DNA of 64,000 nucleotides, from the NCBI RefSeq assembly GCF_001509795.1, contig NZ_LLZN01000013.1, positions 1-64,000 on the forward strand, given 5' to 3'. A program made the translations under genes and the position numbers. This document shows positions 50,738 to 58,812 of the stretch, piece by piece (positions within the stretch are counted from its first letter, which is position 1; each line of letters begins with the position of its first letter). The notes under the pieces were generated by a model that had not been told where the DNA came from, ran no database searches, and saw only the letters and a list, made by a program, of their open reading frames with translations. This DNA comes from Streptomyces sp. NRRL WC-3605 (GTDB lineage: Bacteria; Actinomycetota; Actinomycetes; Streptomycetales; Streptomycetaceae).

Positions 50738-53098
50738 ATGAGCGAAGAGCCGCAGCCACAGCCGCAACAGCCGGCCGGGAAGCCCAAGCGACCCCGGCGG
50801 ACGGGCTGGCGACGGATCATCCCGACCTGGCGCATGGTCCTCGGCACCTTCGTCATCGGCGTCCTGCTGCTCGCCGGCCTGTTCTTCCTCGGCTACTCCC
50901 TGGTCAAGATCCCGCCGGCCAACGCGCTCGCCACCAAGCAGGCCAACGTCTACATGTACGCCGACGGCTCCGTGATCGCCCGCGACGGCGAGGTCAACCG
51001 GGAGAACGTCACCCTCGCCCAGATGTCGAAGCCGGCCCAGCACGCCATCCTCGCCGCCGAGGACCGCGACTTCTACACCGAGTCCGCCGTCGACCCCAAG
51101 GCGATGGTGCGCGCCGCCTGGAACACCGCCACCGGCAAGGGCAAGCAGTCCGGCTCCACGATCACCCAGCAGTACGTCAAGAACTACTACCTGCGGCAGG
51201 AGCAGACCGTCACCCGCAAGGTGAAGGAGTTCTTCATCGCGATCAAGCTCGACCGCGAGAAGAGCAAGGACGAGATCCTCGAGGGCTACCTCAACACCAG
51301 CTTCTTCGGCCGCAACTCCTACGGCATCCAGGCCGCCGCCCAGGCCTACTACGGCATGGACGCCAAGGACCTCGACGCCGCCCACGCCGCCTACCTCGCC
51401 GCCCTGGTCAACGCGCCCAGCGAGTACGACGTCGTCGCCCACCCCGAGAACAAGGCCGGCGCCGTCGCCCGCTGGAACTACGTCCTCGACGGCATGGTCA
51501 CCAAGGGCTGGCTCAAAGCCTCCGAACGGGCCGGGCTGAAGTTCCCCATGCCCAAGGAGTCCTCCACCTCCACCGGGCTGTCCGGACAGCGCGGCTACAT
51601 CGTGCGGACCGTCCAGGACTACCTGATCAGGAACAAGATGGTCGACAAGGAGGACCTGGAGTTCGGCGGCTACCGCATCACCACCACCCTGCAGAAGAAG
51701 CGGCAGGACGCCTTCGTCGACGCCGTCGACGACAAGCTGATGTCCCGGCTGGACCCGAAGAAGCGCAAGGTCGACAGCTACGTCCGCGCGGGCGGCGCCT
51801 CCGTCGACCCGAAGACCGGCAAGGTCGTCGCGATGTACAACGGCGTCGACTACGTCAAGCAGTACACCCCGAACGCCACCCGCCGGGACTTCCAGGTCGG
51901 CTCCACCTTCAAGCCGTTCGTGTTCACCGCCGCCGTGCAGAACGAGTCGACCACCCGCGACGGCCGCCCCATCACCCCCAACACGGTCTACGACGGCACC
52001 AACCGGCGCCCCGTACAGGGCTGGCAGGGCAAGTACTACGCCCCCGCCAACGAGGACGACGTCTCCTACGGCGACATCTCCGTGCGCTCCGCCACCAACA
52101 AGTCCGTCAACGCCGTCTACGCGCAGATGGCCGTCGACGTCGGCCCGCAGAAGGTCAAGGACACCGCCGTCAAGCTCGGCCTGCCCACGGCCACCCCCGA
52201 CCTGGAGCCTTACCCCTCCATCGCCCTCGGCACCGCCACCGCCAGCGTCCTGGACATGGCGGAGGCCTACGCGACCCTCGCCAACCACGGCAAGCGCGGC
52301 ACCTACACCATGATCGAGAAGGTGACCAAGGACGGCGCCGAGGTCGTCGAGATGCCCCACCGCAAGCCCTCCCAGGCCGTCACCCGCGAAGCCGCCGACA
52401 CCACGACCTCCGTCCTGCAGAGCGTCGTCGACAGCGGCACCGCCACCGCCGCCCAGGCCGCCGGCCGCCCCGCCGCCGGCAAGACCGGCACCGCCGAGGA
52501 GGACACCGCGGCCTGGTTCGCCGGGTACACCCCCGACCTCGCCACCGTCGTCGCCGTGATGGGCCAGGACCCCGTCACCGCCAAGCACAAGTCCCTGTAC
52601 GGCGTCATGGGCCTCGACCGGATCAACGGCGGCGGCGCGCCCACCGAGATCTGGGCCCAGTACACGAAGGCGGCCCTGAAGGGGAAGCCGGTCACCGACT
52701 TCGACCTGGAGCTCCAGGAGAACGCCGAGGTGCCCCAGTACCCCACCTCCGACCCGACCCAGGGCGACGAGGACGAGGGTGACGAGGACGAGACCCCGTC
52801 CGGCGAGCCGTCCTCCGGCACCGGCACCGAGGGCCAGACCGGCGGCGAGACGCCCGGCGGCCCCGACGGCGGCACCAGCGCCGGCCAGGACGGCGGCGGC
52901 GACGGCGGCACGGACGACGGAGGCACCACCGACGGCGGCGAGAACGGCGGCACGAACGACGGCGGGACCACCGACGGGGGCGCCGGCAGACCCGGCGGCC
53001 AGGACGGCGGCACCACCACGGGCCAGGACGGCGGCACCGACACCGGTGGAGCGGGGACGACGGGCACCACGGCCGGCTTCCCGACCCGCAGACCGTAG
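50738..53098 (+). CDS. Class A penicillin-binding protein (transglycosylase/transpeptidase)
   Basis: Bifunctional peptidoglycan synthase, 786 aa. One N-terminal helix (about residues 33-55), then GT51 with catalytic Glu in AAEDRDFYTE (about 107) and GSTITQQYVKN, then the transpeptidase with nucleophile GSTFKPF (about 388), a SxN-like SATNKS (about 452) and KTGTAEE (about 581). All are intact. After about residue 685 comes an extracellular tail of ~100 residues rich in Gly, Thr and Asp. ATG at 50738 is the conservative start; GTG 50714 and 50690, part of a duplicated segment, are possible. By position it matches S. coelicolor SCO2897. Confidence 0.93.
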   Translation: MSEEPQPQPQQPAGKPKRPRRTGWRRIIPTWRMVLGTFVIGVLLLAGLFFLGYSLVKIPPANALATKQANVYMYADGSVIARDGEVNRENVTLAQMSKPAQHAILAAEDRDFYTESAVDPKAMVRAAWNTATGKGKQSGSTITQQYVKNYYLRQEQTVTRKVKEFFIAIKLDREKSKDEILEGYLNTSFFGRNSYGIQAAAQAYYGMDAKDLDAAHAAYLAALVNAPSEYDVVAHPENKAGAVARWNYVLDGMVTKGWLKASERAGLKFPMPKESSTSTGLSGQRGYIVRTVQDYLIRNKMVDKEDLEFGGYRITTTLQKKRQDAFVDAVDDKLMSRLDPKKRKVDSYVRAGGASVDPKTGKVVAMYNGVDYVKQYTPNATRRDFQVGSTFKPFVFTAAVQNESTTRDGRPITPNTVYDGTNRRPVQGWQGKYYAPANEDDVSYGDISVRSATNKSVNAVYAQMAVDVGPQKVKDTAVKLGLPTATPDLEPYPSIALGTATASVLDMAEAYATLANHGKRGTYTMIEKVTKDGAEVVEMPHRKPSQAVTREAADTTTSVLQSVVDSGTATAAQAAGRPAAGKTGTAEEDTAAWFAGYTPDLATVVAVMGQDPVTAKHKSLYGVMGLDRINGGGAPTEIWAQYTKAALKGKPVTDFDLELQENAEVPQYPTSDPTQGDEDEGDEDETPSGEPSSGTGTEGQTGGETPGGPDGGTSAGQDGGGDGGTDDGGTTDGGENGGTNDGGTTDGGAGRPGGQDGGTTTGQDGGTDTGGAGTTGTTAGFPTRRP

Positions 53099-53122
53099 GC
53101 CGGGACGGCCCCTGCCGGCCTC

Positions 53123-53443
53123 TCAGTGGCCGCTGGTCGCCTTCAGCCCCACCACGGCGACCAGCAGCAGACACACGAAGAAGATCCGCGCCGCCGTGGC
53201 CGGCTCCCCCAGCACCACCATGCCGACCACCGCGGCACCGGCAGCGCCGATACCGACCCACACCCCGTAGGCCGTACCGATCGGCAGGGACCGGGCGGCG
53301 TACGACAGCAGCAGCATGCTCGCGACGATGCCCGCGCCGGTGAACAGGCTGGGGACGAGCCGGGTGAAACCGTCGGTGTACTTCATGCCCACCGACCAGG
53401 CGACCTCGAGCAGACCGGCGACGACGAGCAGCACCCAGGCCAT
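53123..53443 (-). CDS. sugE: Small multidrug resistance (SMR) protein, SugE/Gdx type
   Basis: 106 aa, four helices. The helix-1 pattern GLLEVAWSVGMKYTDGFTRL carries the essential Glu, and GTAYGVWVGIGAAGAA is typical of the Gdx subtype, which exports guanidinium rather than bulky dyes. ATG at 53443 has GGAAGG nine bases upstream. A sequence closely matching the guanidine-III riboswitch lies upstream in its leader, which strongly supports a guanidinium exporter role. It dimerises in dual topology by family analogy, so no partner gene is needed. Confidence 0.9.
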   Translation of the reverse strand: MAWVLLVVAGLLEVAWSVGMKYTDGFTRLVPSLFTGAGIVASMLLLSYAARSLPIGTAYGVWVGIGAAGAAVVGMVVLGEPATAARIFFVCLLLVAVVGLKATSGH

Positions 53444-53482
53444 GACAGGCACCTTCCGAGACGAGACGACGTGGAACGCGGT

Positions 53483-53525
53483 GCGTCGTCTTTGCCTTCA
53501 TCCCGGTACGGCGCGTCTCGTCGGG
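53483..53525 (-). promoter_or_regulatory. Guanidine-III (ykkC-III) riboswitch upstream of sugE
   Basis: The minus strand carries CCCGACGAGACGCGCCGTAC, then CGGG, a short linker, then AAAGACGACGC. This matches, from memory, the class III guanidine aptamer whose core reads CCGGACGAGGUGCGCCGUAC...AAGACGGCGC. P1 is CCCG/CGGG, a compensatory change from CCGG/CCGG. The pseudoknot GCGCCGT/ACGACGC holds apart from one C-A position. Located 40 bases before the SMR start codon. Confidence 0.75.
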
Positions 53526-53566
53526 CGCCTTCCACGCTAGCAAGCCCGTCGGGAGCCCACGGAAAA

Positions 53567-53594
53567 GGGGCCGGTGACGATCGTCACCGGCCCC
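53567..53594 (-). terminator. Terminator after the GroES-like gene
   Basis: GGGGCCGGTGACGA (53567-53580) and TCGTCACCGGCCCC (53581-53594) form a perfect 14-bp inverted repeat, 19 bases past the GroES-like stop. Confidence 0.9.
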
Positions 53595-53612
53595 TCGAAC
53601 CGACCCCTCACC

Positions 53613-53969
53613 TCACAGATACAGCCCCGTGGAGTCCTCCGACCCCTCGAACCGGTCGGCGGCCACCGCGTGCAGGTCGCGCTCGCGCATCAGCACGTAC
53701 GCGACGCCGCGCACCTCCACCTCGGCACGGTCCTCCGGGTCGAACAGGACCCGGTCGCCCGCCTCCACGGTCCGTACGTTCTGCCCCACCGCGACGACCT
53801 CGGCCCAGGCCAGCCGGCGGCCCACGGCGGCCGTCGCGGGGATCAGGATGCCGCCACCGGAACGCCGCTCGCCCTCGCTGGTGTCCTGCCGCACGAGTAC
53901 ACGGTCGTGCAGCATCCGGATGGGCAGCTTGTCGTCCTGGGTGCTGTGCTCGTTTCTGTTGGCGCTCAC
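53613..53969 (-). CDS. GroES-like (Cpn10) co-chaperone, solitary copy
   Basis: 118 aa. The Cpn10 barrel is recognisable by LPIRMLHDRVLVRQD (about residue 16), GGGILIPATA and VVAVGQNVRTVEAGDRVLF. It lacks a partner GroEL here and has an N-terminal extension of about 14 residues, so it is a solitary paralogue rather than the operon-encoded GroES. Its C-terminus also lengthens to DRFEGSEDSTGLYL. The GTG start at 53969 is read from the frame. Role unknown; it may assist a subset of GroEL substrates. Confidence 0.85.
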   Translation of the reverse strand: MSANRNEHSTQDDKLPIRMLHDRVLVRQDTSEGERRSGGGILIPATAAVGRRLAWAEVVAVGQNVRTVEAGDRVLFDPEDRAEVEVRGVAYVLMRERDLHAVAADRFEGSEDSTGLYL

Positions 53970-54020
53970 GCCTCGAACCTACCTGCCTCTGCCACCTGTG
54001 TACGCCGCCGGGTCGCGCCC

Positions 54021-54350
54021 TCAGCCCTTGCGGCGCCGGGTGCCGAGGGCCAGCAGCCCGACCAGTCCTACCGCCACGAGCGCGACCGGCACGATGCGCT
54101 CCAGACGGGGCGCGCCGTCCTCGTCCGTGAACCTGGCCTTGACGTCGCTCACGGCCCGGTTCGCGCCCACGTAGGCGCGGCCGAGCGTGTGGTCGATGTT
54201 CGCCACGACCTTGGCCTTGGCGTCGCCGACGATCGTCTTCGGGTGCACACGCACCCCGATCTCGTCGAGCGTCTCCGCCAGCACAGCACGGCGGGCCTTG
54301 ATGTCCGCCTCGATCTGTGCCGGGGTCCTGGTGTCCGACGTGTCCGCCAC
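54021..54350 (-). CDS. DUF3618 family membrane protein, 109 aa
   Basis: An N-terminal amphipathic region with the DUF3618 signature RTPAQIEADIKARRAVLAETLDEIG broken at residues 8-30, an intermediate helical stretch, one transmembrane helix (about 83-100) and a basic end GTRRRKG. GTG at 54350 has GGAGG upstream. DUF3618 proteins are common in Streptomyces with no defined role, possibly phage-holin-like or membrane-scaffold proteins. Divergent from bcp across 94 bases. Confidence 0.85.
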   Translation of the reverse strand: MADTSDTRTPAQIEADIKARRAVLAETLDEIGVRVHPKTIVGDAKAKVVANIDHTLGRAYVGANRAVSDVKARFTDEDGAPRLERIVPVALVAVGLVGLLALGTRRRKG

Positions 54351-54444
54351 CGTACGGCCTCCGAAGTGAACTGATGATGTTTCCGGACAGTCTGTCAGCT
54401 CCACGGCGAACCGCACCGTCAGGCTCCCCGGTTACGCTTGTTCG

Positions 54445-54912
54445 ATGAGCGAGCGACTCCAGCCGGGGGACGTGGCCCCCGCCTTCACCCTTCCCGACGC
54501 CGACGGCAACGAGGTGTCCCTCTCGGACCACAAGGGCCGCAAGGTCATCGTCTACTTCTACCCCGCCGCCCTGACGCCCGGCTGCACCAAGCAGGCCTGC
54601 GACTTCACGGACAACCTGGAGCTCCTGGCCGGCGCCGGCTACGACGTCATCGGGGTATCCCCCGACAAGCCGGAGAAACTCGCCAAGTTCCGCGAGAAGG
54701 AGTCCCTGAAGGTCACGCTGGTGGCCGACCCGGACAAGAAGGTACTGGAGGCGTACGGCGCCTTCGGCGAGAAGAAGCTCTACGGCAAGACGGTGGTCGG
54801 CGTCATCCGCTCCACGGTCGTCGTCGACGAGGAGGGCAAGGTCGAACGAGCCCTCTACAACGTCAAGGCCACGGGCCACGTCGCCAAGATCATCAAGGAC
54901 CTGGCCATCTGA
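54445..54912 (+). CDS. bcp: Thioredoxin-dependent thiol peroxidase (Bcp/PrxQ)
   Basis: 155 aa peroxiredoxin. The peroxidatic Cys is in LTPGCTKQACDF (about residue 46), with a second Cys five residues on, the classic PrxQ arrangement in which they form an intramolecular disulfide reduced by thioredoxin. FYPAALTPG and GVSPDKPEKLAKF are also typical. ATG at 54445. Detoxifies hydrogen peroxide and organic peroxides in the cytoplasm. It is monocistronic by its spacing. Confidence 0.95.
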   Translation: MSERLQPGDVAPAFTLPDADGNEVSLSDHKGRKVIVYFYPAALTPGCTKQACDFTDNLELLAGAGYDVIGVSPDKPEKLAKFREKESLKVTLVADPDKKVLEAYGAFGEKKLYGKTVVGVIRSTVVVDEEGKVERALYNVKATGHVAKIIKDLAI

Positions 54913-55052
54913 CGCCTGCTCCCGCGCCCCGACGGCTTCCACCCGGTCACCCCGGTGGGAGCCGTTCCGCTTTTCCTGGGGTGACGATCCGACGATCGGC
55001 TCGTTGATCCGTACGAGCCACGAACGGGTGACCGAGGGCGGGGAGGGGCGCG

Positions 55053-55568
55053 ATGGGGGCGGATAGGGAGCGTGGAGGCGTGAAGTGGACGCGAGACGTG
55101 CTCCAGGGGGCGGTCACGGCGTCGACGAACATGTCCGAGGTCCTGCGCCACCTCGGCCTGGACGTGGTCGGCGGCCACCACACCCACATCAGCCGCCGGA
55201 TCAGGGCGTACGGGATCGACACGTCGCATTTCAACCCGGTCGTCCGCACCGAACGGCAACGCGACAACCGGCGGCGCCGGACGGCCGAGGAGATCCTCAC
55301 CGTGCTCACAGCGGAGCGGGCCGGCCGCGTGCCGGGCTCTCGCCTCAAACGCGCGATGCGGGAGAAGGGCGTGCCGGAGCGGTGCGCGCTGTGCGGTGCC
55401 GAGGGCATGTGGCTCGGCGAACCCCTGCCGCTCGAGGTCGACCACATCGACGGCGACTGGCGCGACAACCGGCTCGAGAACCTGCGCCTCCTGTGCCCCA
55501 ACTGCCATGCGACGACCGACCGCTACCGCGGACGCGGCACACGGCGCGCCCGGGAGCGGGCCTCATGA
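55053..55568 (+). CDS. HNH endonuclease domain protein 1
   Basis: 171 aa. The C-terminal HNH domain has a two-Cys knuckle CALCG, then LEVDHIDGDWRDNRLENL and CPNCHATT, giving the His-Asn-His core and four zinc Cys. The N-terminal half carries one copy of a module ending GIDTSHFNP with a preceding HTHISRRIRAY. ATG at 55053 follows GGGGAGGGG; a GTG at 55080 is possible. Its stop overlaps the start of the second HNH gene (ATGA). No methyltransferase or restriction subunit is near, so it may be a homing-type or stand-alone nuclease. Confidence 0.85.
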   Translation: MGADRERGGVKWTRDVLQGAVTASTNMSEVLRHLGLDVVGGHHTHISRRIRAYGIDTSHFNPVVRTERQRDNRRRRTAEEILTVLTAERAGRVPGSRLKRAMREKGVPERCALCGAEGMWLGEPLPLEVDHIDGDWRDNRLENLRLLCPNCHATTDRYRGRGTRRARERAS

Positions 55569-56260
55569 GCGCGGGCACTCGGTACGACCGGGAGCGGCTG
55601 GCGGAAGCCGCCCGCCGGTGCGGCGACATCGACGAGGTCATCGTCTTCCTGGGGACGCGACCATACGCCAATCTGCGTCGCTACCTGCTGGCGCGTTTCG
55701 CCCGCTTCGGCATCGACGTCTCGCATTTCCGGCCCTGCGGCAGACGTCCGCGGCCCTCGCGCGAGGAGCTGAGCGCGGCGGTCGCGGAGTCGTCGTCGCT
55801 CGCCCAGGTCCTGCGGCGGCTCGGGCGTACGGTCAACGGCACCCAGAGCGCCCGGCTGCGCGCCTGGCTGGCCGAGGAGGGGATCGACACCGCGCACTTC
55901 CTGGGGAAGGCCCATCAACGCGGCAGGCCGGCCCTGAACGCCAAGAGCCCGCAGGAGGTGCTGGTCCGGCACGACCGCGCTCACCGGACCGAGTCGAGCC
56001 GCCTGCGCCGGGCGCTCCTGGCGACCGGTGTCCCGGAGCGGTGTGCGCGGTGCGGCGTGGGTCCCGAGTGGCTGGGCAAACCCATGACGCTGGAGGTCGA
56101 CCACATCAGCGGGGACTGGCGGGACGACCGGCGGGAGAATCTGCGGCTGCTGTGTCCCAACTGCCACGCGCTCACGGGGACCTGGTGCAGGGGAGGCGCC
56201 GGGCCGCCGGGGTCTGCCGGTACGATGACAGACGCCTGGCGGCGGTGGTGCAATGGCTGA
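55565..56260 (+). CDS. HNH endonuclease domain protein 2
   Basis: 231 aa, a longer paralogue of the upstream gene. The N-terminus holds two copies of the module (about 30-58, ending GIDVSHFRP, and 75-118, ending GIDTAHFLG), followed by the HNH domain with CARCG, LEVDHISGDWRDD and CPNCHA. Starts at ATG 55565, four bases before the first gene ends. The frame terminates with a TGA at 56258-56260, inside the tRNA-Leu gene that begins at 56239, so the last seven codons are also tRNA sequence. The pair looks like a gene duplication with domain gain. Confidence 0.82.
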   Translation: MSAGTRYDRERLAEAARRCGDIDEVIVFLGTRPYANLRRYLLARFARFGIDVSHFRPCGRRPRPSREELSAAVAESSSLAQVLRRLGRTVNGTQSARLRAWLAEEGIDTAHFLGKAHQRGRPALNAKSPQEVLVRHDRAHRTESSRLRRALLATGVPERCARCGVGPEWLGKPMTLEVDHISGDWRDDRRENLRLLCPNCHALTGTWCRGGAGPPGSAGTMTDAWRRWCNG

Positions 56261-56322
56261 CACAGCAGGTTTAGGTCCTGTGGCCCTTAGCGGGCTTGAG
56301 GGTTCGAATCCCTTCCGCCGCA
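56239..56322 (+). tRNA. tRNA-Leu (anticodon TAG)
   Basis: 84 nt with the long variable arm of a class II tRNA. Acceptor GCGGCGG pairs with CCGCCGC, discriminator A. Anticodon stem GCAGG/CCTGT encloses loop TTTAGGT, so the anticodon is TAG. T-arm AGGGTTCGAATCCCT is intact. Overlaps the end of the second HNH gene by 22 bases. Confidence 0.95.
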
Positions 56323-56327
56323 CTTGA

Positions 56328-56362
56328 ACGGCCTGCGTTTCGAAGATCGAGACGCAGGCCGT
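56328..56362 (+). terminator. Terminator after tRNA-Leu
   Basis: ACGGCCTGCGT (56328-56338) pairs with ACGCAGGCCGT (56352-56362), extendable inward by TTTCG/CGAGA-like pairs. It also serves the convergent rdgB gene. Confidence 0.85.
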
Positions 56363-56379
56363 CGCCGTTGCCGTGAGTC

Positions 56380-56982
56380 TCAGCCCAGCAGTTCCCGCAC
56401 CACCGGTGCCAGGGCCCGGAACGCCTTGCCGCGGTGGCTGATGGCGTTCTTCTCGTCCGGGGTGAGTTCGGCGCAGGTGCGGGTGTCGCCGTCGGGCTGG
56501 AGGATCGGGTCGTAGCCGAAGCCGTTGGTGCCGGCGGGGCGGTGGCGCAGGGTGCCGCGGAGCCGGCCCTCGACGACGCGTTCGGTGCCGTCGGGGAGGG
56601 CGAGGGCGGCCGCGCAGGCGAAGTGGGCGGCGCGGTGGGGGTCGGCGATGTCGCCGAGCTGGGCGAGGAGCAGGTCGAGGTTGGCCTGGTCGTCGCCGTG
56701 CCTGCCGGCCCAGCGGGCGGAGAAGATGCCGGGGGCGCCGCCGAGGACGTCGACGCAGAGGCCGGAGTCGTCGGCGACGGCGGGGAGGCCGGTGGCCTGG
56801 GCGAGGGCGTGGGCCTTGAGGAGGGCGTTCTCGGCGAAGGTGACGCCGGTCTCCTTGACGTCGGGGATCTCGGGGTAGGCGTCCGCGCCGACGAGGTCGT
56901 GGTCGAGTCCTGCGTCGGCGAGGATCGCCCGGAGTTCGGTGATCTTTCCGGCGTTGCGGGTGGCGAGGATCAGGCGGGTCAT
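56380..56982 (-). CDS. rdgB: XTP/dITP diphosphatase RdgB
   Basis: Housekeeping enzyme that removes non-canonical purine triphosphates (200 aa). Signature pieces LILATRNAGKITEL, GVTFAENALLKA, VADDSGLCVDVL, GFGYDPI and SHRGKAF are all present. ATG at 56982 is used because the extension to 57000 lacks a ribosome site. It lies 35 bases downstream of the small lipoprotein gene on the same strand; in many actinobacteria it neighbours rph, as here with one gene between. Essential residues intact. Confidence 0.96.
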   Translation of the reverse strand: MTRLILATRNAGKITELRAILADAGLDHDLVGADAYPEIPDVKETGVTFAENALLKAHALAQATGLPAVADDSGLCVDVLGGAPGIFSARWAGRHGDDQANLDLLLAQLGDIADPHRAAHFACAAALALPDGTERVVEGRLRGTLRHRPAGTNGFGYDPILQPDGDTRTCAELTPDEKNAISHRGKAFRALAPVVRELLG

Positions 56983-57016
56983 GGCCCCCAGTATGGCCAA
57001 CGGCGGATTCGGCCGG

Positions 57017-57421
57017 TCAGGGCGTGCAGACCTTGGTGAGTTCGCCGGCGGCGTCGGTGACGGGGCTGATGTCGGGGGTCTCGTCGCCGTTCTTGACGGC
57101 GTCGCGGACGTTGGTGACGGCCTTCTGGAGGTCGTCGACGGCCTTGTTCACGTCGGCGTCGTCGGTCTGGTCGCCGATCTCGCCGAGGTTCTTGTCGATG
57201 GAGGTCAGCGATTCCTCGAGCTGGGTCGGGTCGTTGCTCGCGTTCTCCACGGCCTGCTGGAGTTCGGTGACGCTGTCGGCGATGGCGTCGGCGGTGCGGA
57301 CGCAGTCCATCGCCTTGCCGACGGCGTCGCAGCCGGTGGTGAGTCCGGCGGTGAGGGCCAGTGCCGCGACGGCTGCGGCGGCTGTGGCGATGCGGCTCCG
57401 GCGGCGTCGGCTGGTGGCCAT
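57017..57421 (-). CDS. Small lipoprotein, 134 aa
   Basis: N-terminus RRRRSRIATAAAAVAALALTAGLTTGC has an Arg-rich start and lipobox near residue 31, so it is a likely surface lipoprotein. The rest is helical and acidic (TELQQAVENASNDPTQLEES, DADVNKAVDDLQKAV), possibly a coiled coil. A second Cys follows at MDCVRT and another near the end (VCTP), which could form a disulfide. No family recognised. Between rph and rdgB on the same strand, separated from rph by a hairpin, so it is probably its own transcript. Confidence 0.8.
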   Translation of the reverse strand: MATSRRRRSRIATAAAAVAALALTAGLTTGCDAVGKAMDCVRTADAIADSVTELQQAVENASNDPTQLEESLTSIDKNLGEIGDQTDDADVNKAVDDLQKAVTNVRDAVKNGDETPDISPVTDAAGELTKVCTP

Positions 57422-57472
57422 GGTGGACGTTCCCCTCCCTGCGCGGGCCTCGCGGGCCCCCGTGCACTGGCC

Positions 57473-57499
57473 GGGCGTACGGCGGTGTGCCGTACGCCC
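57473..57499 (-). terminator. Terminator after rph
   Basis: GGGCGTACGGC (57473-57483) pairs with GCCGTACGCCC (57489-57499), an 11-bp stem with loop GGTGT. Confidence 0.85.
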
Positions 57500-57567
57500 G
57501 TACCCGTAGTGACGCCGGGGAAGGCGGTGCGGTTGCCCGCGGCCGTCCTCGTGTCTTGGTTTGTTCT

Positions 57568-58314
<747 letters not shown>

Positions 58315-58338
58315 GGCGTGAGCCTAGCGGGACCGGAA

Positions 58339-58371
58339 GAAGGGCCCGTCCCGTGTGGGGAGGGGCCCTTC
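58339..58371 (-). terminator. Terminator after nagF
   Basis: GAAGGGCCC (58339-58347) pairs with GGGCCCTTC (58363-58371), 31 bases past the nagF stop. Confidence 0.8.
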
Positions 58372-58402
58372 AGGGGGTGAAGCCGGGGACGATGCCCGCG
58401 CT

Positions 58403-58636
58403 TCACATCATGTCTTCGATCTCCGCGGCGATCGGGTCGGCGTCGGTGCCGATGACGACCTGGATGGCGGTGCCCATCTTGACGACGCCGTGGGCGCCGG
58501 CGGCCTTGAGGGCGGTCTCGTCGACGAGCGAGGCGTCGCTGACCTCGGTGCGGAGACGGGTGATGCAGCCCTCGATCTCCTCGATGTTGTCGATGCCGCC
58601 GAGCCCGGCGACGATCTTCTCAGCCTTGCTGGCCAT
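58403..58636 (-). CDS. nagF: PTS EIIB component for N-acetylglucosamine (NagF)
   Basis: 77 aa single-domain IIB protein of the glucose/GlcNAc PTS family. The phosphorylated Cys is in IEGCITRLRTEV (about residue 24). Starts at ATG 58636; the upstream extension is not coding. In S. coelicolor the equivalent gene (nagF, SCO2905 from memory) supplies IIB for the IIC permeases NagE1/NagE2, which lack their own IIB. Divergent from nagE1 across 176 bases holding a DasR site, so it should be induced with the permeases by GlcNAc. Confidence 0.95.
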   Translation of the reverse strand: MASKAEKIVAGLGGIDNIEEIEGCITRLRTEVSDASLVDETALKAAGAHGVVKMGTAIQVVIGTDADPIAAEIEDMM

Positions 58637-58753
58637 GTTCCCTCTCCCTGATCCGAACCGCTTTGTCGCAGTAACCCACAGTTGGCCCATCTTCGCGAGC
58701 GGTCGTGCCGTCTGTGTCGAAGGATGGCCTTCACGACAGCGGAACCGTCCGCG

Positions 58754-58769
58754 ACTGGTCTACACCACC
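58754..58769. promoter_or_regulatory. DasR responsive element (dre) between nagF and nagE1
   Basis: ACTGGTCTACACCACC, 44 bases before the nagE1 start and 118 bases before nagF. Matches the dre consensus ACTGGTCTAGACCAGT at 12 of 16 positions, including ACTGGTCTA and ACCA. Likely represses nagE1, possibly both genes. Confidence 0.88.
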
Positions 58770-58812
58770 AGGGGGACGGCCGACAAACCGCCCGGCGACG
58801 ACAGGGGTTCGG

